Origin: CAIODY01 sp041192505
GTDB lineage: Bacteria; Bacteroidota; Bacteroidia; Chitinophagales; CAIODY01
Direction: 5' to 3'
Assembly: GCA_041192505.1 (NCBI GenBank)
Contig: JBEEMV010000175.1
Coordinates: 1 to 6,187, forward strand
DNA length: 6,187 bases
This document shows, in pieces, positions 1-6,187 of the stretch. The position numbers were made by a program, and so were the translations under genes. How positions within the stretch are numbered: position 1 is the stretch's first letter; the number at the start of each line of letters is the position of its first letter. The notes beneath the pieces were generated by a model. That model did not search any database and had not been told where the DNA came from. It saw only the letters and a list, made by a program, of their open reading frames with translations.

Positions 1-1100
1 ACCACAGGTTCGCCACCATGATGTTCGGTTACTTTTATTTGTACATACGATGGCGCAATTTTTTCGAAATGTGCTTTAAACATAGCCGCAATCTTTCCCG
101 ATTTTTGATTCGGTACTAATCGCATCGAAATTTTTGCATACGCTTTTGAAGGCAAAACTGTTTTTGCGCCTTCGCCCGTATAGCCACTCCACATGCCATT
201 TACTTCGGCTGTAGGGCGAATGCCTGTACGTTCGATAGTGCTATATCCTTTCTCTCCCCAAATTTCTTTGATAGATAAATCTTTTTTGTACGCTTCTAAA
301 TTGAATGGAGTTTTAGCCATTTCAGCTCTTTCTTCAGCCGATAATTCTACTACATCATCATAAAAACCAGGAATGGTAATGTGATTATTTTCATCATGCA
401 ATGAAGCAATCATTTTTGCTAAAATAGTAGCAGGATTAGCCACAGCACCACCATATACACCACTATGCAAATCTTTATCTGGGCCAGTTACTTCTACTTC
501 CATATAAGCTAAGCCACGTAAACCAGTTTCTAACGAAGGGTTTTCCATGCTAATCATCGAAGTATCCGAAACTAAAATTACATCAGCTTTTAATTTCTCT
601 TTATTGTCTTCTAAAAATTTACCTAAGTTGCTGCTGCCCACTTCTTCTTCGCCTTCAATCATAAATTTGATATTACATGGCATCGAATTAGTTTTCATTA
701 ATGTTTCAAATGCTTTTACATGCATATAAAATTGACCTTTATCATCAGCACTTCCACGAGCATAAATTTTACCATCTTTAATTACAGGCTCAAATGGTGG
801 CGAATGCCACAACTCAACAGGATCAGCAGGTTGAACATCATAATGACCATACACCAACACCGTTGGTAAGGTTGCATCAATCATTTTTTCGCCATATACT
901 ATAGGATGACCAGCTGTAGGACAAATTTCAACATTATCGGCTCCAGCTTCTATCATTCTTTGTTTTACAGCTTCAGCACATTTGGCTGTATCTGCATTAT
1001 TTTCAGATTTAGCACTTACCGATGGAATGCGCAATAAATCTAATAATTCGTTTAGGAATCTTTCTTTGTTTTGTTCCTGATATTCTTTCCAAGCTTGCAT
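1..1100 (-). CDS. M20 family metallopeptidase (dipeptidase-like), C-terminus cut by window edge
   Basis: Probable cytoplasmic zinc metallopeptidase of the M20 (carnosinase/ArgE/DapE/CPG2) family, likely cleaving dipeptides or other short peptides. The frame is open from ATG at 1100 to the window edge, giving 366 codons. The metal-site motifs are intact: YGHYDVQ at residues 84-90 (ligand H86, with D88 beside it), GSADDKGQ around 117-124 (bridging D119), EGEEEVGS at 149-156 (general base E152, ligand E153) and SDT with ligand D179. LHSGVYGG with H212 starts the lid/dimerisation domain, which runs on past residue 330. The visible protein ends in HHGGEPV. Relatives are about 450-460 residues, so the last part of the catalytic domain, including the final metal-binding His, lies outside. 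There is no signal peptide. An in-frame TAG at 1140-1142 with no ATG after it supports this start. It begins 47 bases after the yggS-like gene. The family is secure; the substrate is not determined. Confidence 0.93.
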   Translation of the reverse strand, partial: MQAWKEYQEQNKERFLNELLDLLRIPSVSAKSENNADTAKCAEAVKQRMIEAGADNVEICPTAGHPIVYGEKMIDATLPTVLVYGHYDVQPADPVELWHSPPFEPVIKDGKIYARGSADDKGQFYMHVKAFETLMKTNSMPCNIKFMIEGEEEVGSSNLGKFLEDNKEKLKADVILVSDTSMISMENPSLETGLRGLAYMEVEVTGPDKDLHSGVYGGAVANPATILAKMIASLHDENNHITIPGFYDDVVELSAEERAEMAKTPFNLEAYKKDLSIKEIWGEKGYSTIERTGIRPTAEVNGMWSGYTGEGAKTVLPSKAYAKISMRLVPNQKSGKIAAMFKAHFEKIAPSYVQIKVTEHHGGEPV

Positions 1101-1128
1101 AAAGATTTTGTTTTTTAAAATTGAATGG

Positions 1129-1136
1129 CAAATGTA
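1129..1136 (-). promoter_or_regulatory. Candidate Bacteroidota -7 promoter element before the M20 peptidase gene
   Basis: Read on the minus strand the site is TACATTTG, a full match to the Bacteroidota -7 consensus TAnnTTTG. It lies in the 47-base gap between the yggS-like stop and the M20 start, 28 bases before the ATG, a reasonable distance for a short leader. The nearest TTTG that could serve as the -33 element is at 1162-1165, inside the end of the yggS-like gene. It sits 25 bases away, longer than the usual spacing of about 17-23. It may be a weak or internal promoter, or a chance match in AT-rich DNA. Confidence 0.3.
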
Positions 1137-1147
1137 ATTCTATAATT

Positions 1148-1816
1148 TTAATTTCTGCTGCCAAAAAGCAAACTACCAATTCTTACCATGGTTGAGCCAC
1201 ATTTTACAGCCAATTTGTAATCGCTGCTCATACCCATCGATATTTCTTTATATTCATTTGATGATGAAAAATAATCTAATTTTAGTTTATCAAAAATCTG
1301 TTTTACGCAAATAAATTCTTGTTCAATCTTGTGCTCATCATCCGTATTGGTAGCCATAGCCATGATGCCCGTAATCAAAATATTTTTAAAATTTTGTTGT
1401 TGAATGTTGGAGGCTAATTCATACATTTCGCTTTCATCTAATCCAAATTTTGTTTCCTCATCGGCTATATGCAATTGCAATAAGCAATTAATTATTCTAT
1501 TGTTTTTAGCCGCTTGTTTATCTATTTCAATCAGTAATTTCAAACTATCTACAGCATGAATGGTATGCACAAACGGAGCAATATATTTTACTTTATTCGA
1601 TTGCAAATGACCTATAAAATGCCATTGAATATCAGCAGATAATTGTGGTTGTTTATCAACTAATTCTTGCACATAATTTTCACCAAAAACTTGTTGCCCA
1701 GCATCATGTAATTCTTGAATATCTGAAATAGGTTTTGTTTTCGAAACTGCTATCAATTGTGTGTTTGAAGCTTGTAATTCAGAATGTATTGAAATATAAT
1801 TTTGTAAATTAATCAT
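1148..1816 (-). CDS. yggS: YggS/PLPBP family pyridoxal phosphate-binding homeostasis protein
   Basis: Cytoplasmic PLP-binding protein of the YggS/YlmE/PROSC family. It has a single alanine-racemase-type TIM-barrel domain, no known catalytic activity, and a role in keeping PLP and amino/keto acid pools balanced. The length of 222 residues is typical. The PLP-binding lysine is K26 in AVSKTKP (23-29), followed by GENYVQE (45-51), WHFIGHLQSNK (65-75), IHAVDS (86-91), ITGIMAMAT in the second half, MGMSSDY (194-200) and GSTMVRIG (207-214). FGSR closes the protein. The last three blocks form the cofactor phosphate site. Every family hallmark is present and nothing is missing. The gene starts 15 bases after the ABC exporter stop with no Shine-Dalgarno sequence, so the two are probably co-transcribed. 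In many bacteria yggS sits near proC or cell-division genes; that is not the case here. Family assignment is firm. Confidence 0.95.
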   Translation of the reverse strand: MINLQNYISIHSELQASNTQLIAVSKTKPISDIQELHDAGQQVFGENYVQELVDKQPQLSADIQWHFIGHLQSNKVKYIAPFVHTIHAVDSLKLLIEIDKQAAKNNRIINCLLQLHIADEETKFGLDESEMYELASNIQQQNFKNILITGIMAMATNTDDEHKIEQEFICVKQIFDKLKLDYFSSSNEYKEISMGMSSDYKLAVKCGSTMVRIGSLLFGSRN

Positions 1817-1831
1817 GTTAATTAGCAGTTA

Positions 1832-3649
1832 TTAAAACGATTGCATTTGCGCCAATCGTTTGTACAATCCATCAAAAGCAATTAGTTTTTCATGGTTGCC
1901 TCGTTCTACTATTTCGCCATCTTTCATAACCCATATTTCATCGGCATGTTGTATGGTGCTTAACCTATGGGCTATTACTATTGATGTACGATTTTGCATC
2001 AATTTATATAAAGCATCTTGTACCAATTTTTCGCTTTCGGTATCTAATGCCGATGTGGCTTCATCTAAAATTAAAATGGGTGGATTTTTTAATACAGCAC
2101 GGGCAATGGTAATTCGCTGGCGCTGCCCACCGCTTAATTTATTACCCCGTTCACCAATATTGGTTTCGTATTTATTTTCTAATAGTTCAATAAAATCGTG
2201 TGCATTAGCCACTTTGGCGGCTTGTATCACATCTTCTAATTTTGCATTATTAATACCGAATGCAATATTATTAAACACCGTATCATTAAATAAAATAGCT
2301 TCTTGCGATACAATACCCATGTGTTTTCTAACATCAAATAGTTTTACATCTTTTATATTAATATCATCAATTAATATTTCGCCTGATGTTACTTCCCAAA
2401 AACGAGGCAATAAATCAACAAAAGTAGATTTGCCCGAACCGCTTGGACCTACCAATGCTATTAGCTTTCCTTTACCAATAGTAGCATTAATGTTTTTCAA
2501 AACCAATTCGTCTTTATAAGCAAAGCTTACATTTTTATATTCAATTTGAGTTGTAAAATTATCTAATGTTTTAGGCTGTAATGGGTCGATAATTTTATCA
2601 TCGGCAAATAATACTTCATTAATTCTATCCACGGCAGCAAATCCTTTTTGAAGATTAAAAAACGAATTAGATATTGATTTTAATGGATTAATTAATTGAG
2701 AAAAGAAAAGCATATAAGCTATAAAACCCGATGGGCTTAATTGCGAAGTATTGCTAAGCACCAATTTGCCGCCCAAATATAATACTACAGCCACAGCCGT
2801 AATGCCTAAAAATTCGCTAAGTGGCGATGCCATATCACGAAGACGAATAATTTTATTATTGATTAAAAACATTTGATGTGTTTCTTTTCTGAATCGTAAG
2901 CGTTGAAATATTTCGCCATTAAATGCTTTAATAATTTTAATACCCGAAATAGTTTCTTCGATGATGGATAGCAAATAACCCGTTTGTGCTAAGCCTTTGG
3001 TACCTTGTTTTTTTAATGGCTTGGCTACAAATGAAATAATTAAACCGCTGATGGGTAAGATAACAAATGCAATAGCAGTAAGCGATGGGCTATTAAAAAT
3101 CATCCATCCTAAATAAATAATTACTTCAATAGGATCTTTAACTAAACCTTCGAGCATACAAATAATGCTGTTGTCAATTTCATTTATATCATTCGAAAAC
3201 CGTGATAATAAATCGCCCTTGCGTTCGGTAGTAACATGCGATAATGGAAGGCGAAGTATTTTTTTATAAAAATCGTTGCGCAGCTCTAAAATAATTCCAT
3301 TACGAATAGGAGCTAAAAAATAAATAGCCAACCAGCGAAATAAATTTTTAAGAAAGAAAACAATAATTACACAAATACATACTGCCAACAATGCCGTAGA
3401 TGAGCCATATACTTCAATCATATTGCTCATAAAATAATTGAATGAGTTTATCCAACTAGTTACAGATACAGTAAGTTGGGGCTTTACCGACACTTTTTGT
3501 GTAATGCCAAATAGAATATTCAAAAACGGAATAATCATAGACATAGAGAATACAGAAAAAACTATGGACAGTACATTGAACAAAATATTGAGCAATGAAT
3601 AATGATAATACTTTCGTAGGTAGGTATTTAGCTGCTTTAAATGTTTCAT
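1832..3649 (-). CDS. ABC exporter, fused permease and ATPase (MsbA-like half transporter)
   Basis: Inner-membrane type IV ABC exporter half-molecule of 605 residues, expected to work as a homodimer. The N-terminal transmembrane domain (about 1-335) has six likely helices near 19-48, 85-112, 162-184, 188-209, 276-297 and 304-325. The stretch 49-84 between the first two is a fairly long external loop. The ATPase domain follows from about 368: A-loop Y378, Walker A GPSGSGKS (401-408, K407), Q-loop Q449, X-loop GERG (499-502), signature LSGGQ (505-509), Walker B ending D529 with catalytic E530, SALD D-loop, and switch H561. All catalytic residues are canonical, so the site should be active. Lipid A flippase MsbA, lipid-linked sugar exporters and multidrug exporters share this plan, so the substrate cannot be named. 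The gene lies 41 bases after the permease stop and 15 bases before the yggS-like gene. There is no Shine-Dalgarno sequence. A near-match to the -7 promoter box (TACTTTG, one base short) lies at 3669-3675. Confidence 0.93.
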   Translation of the reverse strand: MKHLKQLNTYLRKYYHYSLLNILFNVLSIVFSVFSMSMIIPFLNILFGITQKVSVKPQLTVSVTSWINSFNYFMSNMIEVYGSSTALLAVCICVIIVFFLKNLFRWLAIYFLAPIRNGIILELRNDFYKKILRLPLSHVTTERKGDLLSRFSNDINEIDNSIICMLEGLVKDPIEVIIYLGWMIFNSPSLTAIAFVILPISGLIISFVAKPLKKQGTKGLAQTGYLLSIIEETISGIKIIKAFNGEIFQRLRFRKETHQMFLINNKIIRLRDMASPLSEFLGITAVAVVLYLGGKLVLSNTSQLSPSGFIAYMLFFSQLINPLKSISNSFFNLQKGFAAVDRINEVLFADDKIIDPLQPKTLDNFTTQIEYKNVSFAYKDELVLKNINATIGKGKLIALVGPSGSGKSTFVDLLPRFWEVTSGEILIDDINIKDVKLFDVRKHMGIVSQEAILFNDTVFNNIAFGINNAKLEDVIQAAKVANAHDFIELLENKYETNIGERGNKLSGGQRQRITIARAVLKNPPILILDEATSALDTESEKLVQDALYKLMQNRTSIVIAHRLSTIQHADEIWVMKDGEIVERGNHEKLIAFDGLYKRLAQMQSF

Positions 3650-3658
3650 ATTATGATG

Positions 3659-3707
3659 GGCGAAGATACAAAGTAGATGAGTAGAATATTTTATTTTTTA
3701 CTTCGCC
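3659..3707. repeat. 7-bp inverted repeat bracketing the permease/ABC exporter junction
   Basis: GGCGAAG at 3659-3665 is the exact reverse complement of CTTCGCC at 3701-3707; the arms are 35 bases apart. One arm lies in the last codons of the permease gene and the other just upstream of the ABC exporter start. The stem would enclose the permease stop codon and most of the 41-base gap. The loop is AT-rich with no evident inner stem and no T-tract follows, so it does not resemble an intrinsic terminator. It may be chance. Confidence 0.3.
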
Positions 3708-5121
3708 GCCAAATGTAGTAAACAGGAATGCCTAAGCCTACAATGGCTAAACCTGGGTAAGAATAATTGGGTTTCATGATTAATAAATCAACACATATTA
3801 ATAATGCCATGGCAATATAAATGGCTGGCAGTATAGGATAGCCCAATGTTTTATAAGGTCGTGGAGTATCGGGTTGTTTAACTCTTAAAATAAAAACACC
3901 TACAATAGTTAAAATATAAAATATAAGAACGGCAAAAATTACATAGTTCAGTAAGTCGTTGTATTTACCACTTAAACATAAAATACTGCACCATACAAAC
4001 TGAATCCACAATGCAAACGCAGGAACATTGTTGGCATTGTTGGTTTTCATTTTATCAAAAAATAATCCATCTAAAGCCATTTGCTGATACACCCTAGCAC
4101 CTGCCATTACCAACCCATTATTGCAAGCAAATGTTGAAATAATAATTAAAACGGCCATGATAGAAGTACCCCAATCGTTAAACATCATGGTGGCAGCCGA
4201 TACCCCTACTCTATCATTTGGCGCAAACATAATTCCCATTTCTTTTACCGATAATGTATCGGTTGTACCAAAAAATGGTAGCAATTTTAAATAAGCAATA
4301 TTGGCTAAAATATAAATAATTGTAACCATTAAAACTCCAATGATTAAACTTCGTGGAATGTTTTTCTTTGGGTTATCAATTTCGCCAGCAATAAAGGTTA
4401 CATTGTTCCAAGCATCGCTACTAAATAATGAGCCAACCATACCTACGCCCATAGCCATTAATAACCCAATATGCGATAAAGGTTCGAAGCTTTCTAAGCC
4501 TGTACTTTTATCAACGGTATACGAAGCTGCATTCCAAAAGTGAGAAAGATTTTTGTTCCAAATTTGGCTATCGGCAAATACAAATAAACCTAAAATTACT
4601 AACCCAAATAAAGCAATTAATTTTGCCGAAGTAAATATTCGTAAAATTATTTTACCATACTGTATGCCTTTTGAATTGAAATAAGTAAGCACTGCTAACA
4701 TAGCTATACCCAATAATTGAGCGCCTGTAATCTTTATAAATAAAAAATCGAACAGCACATTATTTTCGCTTAATGAAGGAAAAAACACACCTACAAATTT
4801 CGAAAACCCTACAGCAACTGCTGCAATTGTACCGCATTGAATTACGGTAAACAATGTCCAACCATACAAAAATCCAACAAACGGATTATAGGCTTCTTTT
4901 AGGTAAGTATATTGTCCGCCAGCTTTGGGCATCATGCCTGCTAATTCGCCATAGCTAAGGGCTGCAAGCAATGTCATTATACCTGCTAACACCCACAACA
5001 ACAACATCCAACCTGCGCCACCAACTGTTCTTGCCATTTCGGCACTTACAATAAAAATGCCGCTGCCAATCATACTACCAGCAACAATTAAAGTGGCATC
5101 AAATAAATTTAGTTTTTTCAT
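3691..5121 (-). CDS. APC superfamily amino acid permease (SLC7/LAT-like)
   Basis: Inner-membrane amino acid transporter of 476 residues, the usual length for the family, with about 12 hydrophobic segments. The first helix carries the unwound substrate-binding motif GSMIGSGIF (15-23). YGELAGMMPKAGGQYTYL (57-74) is the classic loop after helix 2. The sixth-helix region has SLFSSDAWNN (231-240), then GEIDNPKKNIPR (246-257), and RPYKTLGYP (421-429) lies before the last helices. The W-N-N followed by G-E-x-x-N-P-x-x-N-I-P-R pattern recalls the SLC7/LAT branch, which includes exchangers such as B. subtilis SteT. That makes an amino acid exchanger or symporter likely, but the substrate and mode cannot be read from sequence. 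The C-terminus is a short basic tail, RRSKK. The ATG lies only 3 bases after the ribD stop, so its translation is probably coupled to ribD. Nothing appears truncated. Confidence 0.93.
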   Translation of the reverse strand: MKKLNLFDATLIVAGSMIGSGIFIVSAEMARTVGGAGWMLLLWVLAGIMTLLAALSYGELAGMMPKAGGQYTYLKEAYNPFVGFLYGWTLFTVIQCGTIAAVAVGFSKFVGVFFPSLSENNVLFDFLFIKITGAQLLGIAMLAVLTYFNSKGIQYGKIILRIFTSAKLIALFGLVILGLFVFADSQIWNKNLSHFWNAASYTVDKSTGLESFEPLSHIGLLMAMGVGMVGSLFSSDAWNNVTFIAGEIDNPKKNIPRSLIIGVLMVTIIYILANIAYLKLLPFFGTTDTLSVKEMGIMFAPNDRVGVSAATMMFNDWGTSIMAVLIIISTFACNNGLVMAGARVYQQMALDGLFFDKMKTNNANNVPAFALWIQFVWCSILCLSGKYNDLLNYVIFAVLIFYILTIVGVFILRVKQPDTPRPYKTLGYPILPAIYIAMALLICVDLLIMKPNYSYPGLAIVGLGIPVYYIWRRSKK

Positions 5122-5124
5122 TAA

Positions 5125-6168
5125 TTAAATGGTGTTTGTATTTCTGTAATAATCAATGCTATTATTCTCGATAATAATGGAAGAGTTAGGCTTTGCAATT
5201 AATATTGGGGCTTCTATTCCATGCTGCATACTTAGTTCTGTATTAGTAATCACAATGGCTTCATCCCATAAATTTTCATTGATAAAACTTTGCAATAAAA
5301 TAGCTCCACCTTCAACAATCATTGAGTTGATATTTCTTTTAAAAAGTTCGTTCATTAAATTAGGTAGCAAATGATTAAAATCTATCCGTAAATATTCCTT
5401 ATTGTTTTCCTTCTTGTTTATTATTTCATTTAAAATTAAAGTAGCTAATTTATCGCTTAATAAATGATGCGAAGCAGGTAGTTTATTGTGTTTATCTATC
5501 ACAATTCGTAAGGGTTGGTGTGTGCTATCAACAAGCCTTGCAGTAAGCCTTGGGTTATCATGCCATGCTGTGTTGTAGCCTACCATAATAGCAGCTTCGT
5601 GGCTACGCATTTCATGCATTTTTTCATCTACCAAATTGTTCGATATTTTTATTGCTTTATAATTATCGGCTGCAATAAATCTATCATGGGTTTGTGCATA
5701 TTTTAAAAATATATAAGGTCGTTTTTTTTGATGAAATGTAAAGAATCGTTTATTCAATTCAAGGTTTTCTTTTTCGAGAATTGGATACACTACTTCGCAA
5801 TTATTCTGTATCAATTTAGCTATACCCTTGCCGCCTACTAATGGATTAGCATCTACACAACCCACTACTATTTTTTTTATCTGATGTTGAAGAATAAAAT
5901 CTGTACATGGTGGTGTTTTACCAGTGTGATTACAAGGTTCTAAATTTACATACAAAGTGCTTTCGGCTATTAAATGCTGTTGATTGACAGGTACCGAATT
6001 TATACAATTTACTTCGGCATGTGCTTCGCCATATTGTTGATGCCATCCTTCGCCTATTATCTTATCATCGTGCACCAATACAGCACCCACCATAGGATTG
6101 GGCGCTACATTGCCAATGCCTTTTAATGCTAAATTAATGCATTGCTGCATATAAAACCGATGATTCAT
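5125..6168 (-). CDS. ribD: Bifunctional riboflavin biosynthesis protein RibD (deaminase/reductase)
   Basis: Cytoplasmic enzyme for two consecutive riboflavin steps: deamination of 2,5-diamino-6-ribosylamino-4(3H)-pyrimidinone 5'-phosphate, then NADPH-dependent reduction of the ribosyl side chain. Length 347 matches the family. The N-terminal deaminase domain (about 1-145) has PNPMVGAV (23-30), HAEVNCI (50-56; zinc ligand H50, proton shuttle E52) and EPCNHTGKTPPC (77-88; zinc ligands C79 and C88). The reductase domain (about 150-347) keeps RPYIFLK (150-156), R188, VG..T at 196-200, DNPRLTAR (204-211) and VEGG (285-288). Oddities are D162-R163 where D-G is usual, K174 where Trp usually precedes I-T/S, and D181 where Arg is common. 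An in-frame TGA at 6184-6186 with no intervening ATG makes 6168 the start, and PNP then falls where it does in E. coli RibD. The next gene follows after 3 bases. No other rib gene is visible. Confidence 0.96.
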   Translation of the reverse strand: MNHRFYMQQCINLALKGIGNVAPNPMVGAVLVHDDKIIGEGWHQQYGEAHAEVNCINSVPVNQQHLIAESTLYVNLEPCNHTGKTPPCTDFILQHQIKKIVVGCVDANPLVGGKGIAKLIQNNCEVVYPILEKENLELNKRFFTFHQKKRPYIFLKYAQTHDRFIAADNYKAIKISNNLVDEKMHEMRSHEAAIMVGYNTAWHDNPRLTARLVDSTHQPLRIVIDKHNKLPASHHLLSDKLATLILNEIINKKENNKEYLRIDFNHLLPNLMNELFKRNINSMIVEGGAILLQSFINENLWDEAIVITNTELSMQHGIEAPILIAKPNSSIIIENNSIDYYRNTNTI

Positions 6169-6187
6169 ACTTTCATAAATTATTCAG

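Noticed and set aside
547..729. A 60-codon plus-strand open frame opposite the M20 peptidase gene
   Set aside because: It overlaps the catalytic motifs of the peptidase on the other strand and shows no protein-like features.
1105..1121. An AT-only hairpin (ATTTT/AAAAT) between the yggS-like and M20 genes
   Set aside because: Five A-T pairs without any G-C are too weak for an intrinsic terminator in AT-rich DNA, and such matches are expected by chance.
1860..2519. A 219-codon open frame on the plus strand opposite the ABC exporter ATPase domain
   Set aside because: It is antisense to the most conserved motifs of a certain gene. Its translation is rich in Ser, Asn and Pro with no recognisable domain, as expected of a shadow frame.
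4340..5706. Short plus-strand open frames opposite the permease and ribD genes (4340-4543, 5156-5374, 5515-5706)
   Set aside because: All are antisense to clear coding sequence, short, without recognisable motifs and without promoter or ribosome-site support.
6169..6187. An ATG at 6174-6176 just upstream of the ribD start
   Set aside because: It is in another frame and reaches TGA after three codons. The RibD frame has a stop at 6184-6186, so ATG at 6168 is the only sensible start.

Overview
The window looks like ordinary chromosomal DNA from a member of the Bacteroidota. The DNA is AT-rich. None of the five genes has a recognisable Shine-Dalgarno sequence; the bases before each ATG are A/T-rich instead, which is typical of that phylum. 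One 8-bp site before the last gene matches the Bacteroidota -7 promoter consensus TAnnTTTG. The proteins read like those of Bacteroidota, but a finer placement cannot be made from sequence alone.

All five genes lie on the minus strand, so transcription runs from high to low coordinates. In that order they are: ribD (bifunctional riboflavin deaminase/reductase, 6168-5125, complete); an APC-superfamily amino acid permease (5121-3691); a fused permease-ATPase ABC exporter of MsbA type (3649-1832); a YggS/PLPBP-type PLP-binding protein (1816-1148); and an M20 family metallopeptidase (1100 to the window edge), whose C-terminal end lies outside. Gaps are 3, 41, 15 and 47 bases. No non-coding stretch exceeds 50 bases, and there are no RNA genes, mobile elements, CRISPR arrays or long repeats.

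The spacing suggests one or two transcripts. ribD and the permease are almost contiguous, as are the ABC exporter and the yggS-like gene. The 41- and 47-base gaps could hold extra promoters. A loose theme is cofactor and amino acid metabolism: RibD supplies flavin precursors, the YggS-like protein buffers pyridoxal phosphate, the permease moves amino acids across the inner membrane and the M20 enzyme probably releases amino acids from short peptides. The ABC exporter has no obvious place in that theme. This link is an inference from position only.

No previously undescribed system was found. The most notable details are three substitutions at usually conserved positions in the RibD reductase domain, a perfect 7-bp inverted repeat bracketing the permease/ABC junction, and the gene neighbourhood itself.
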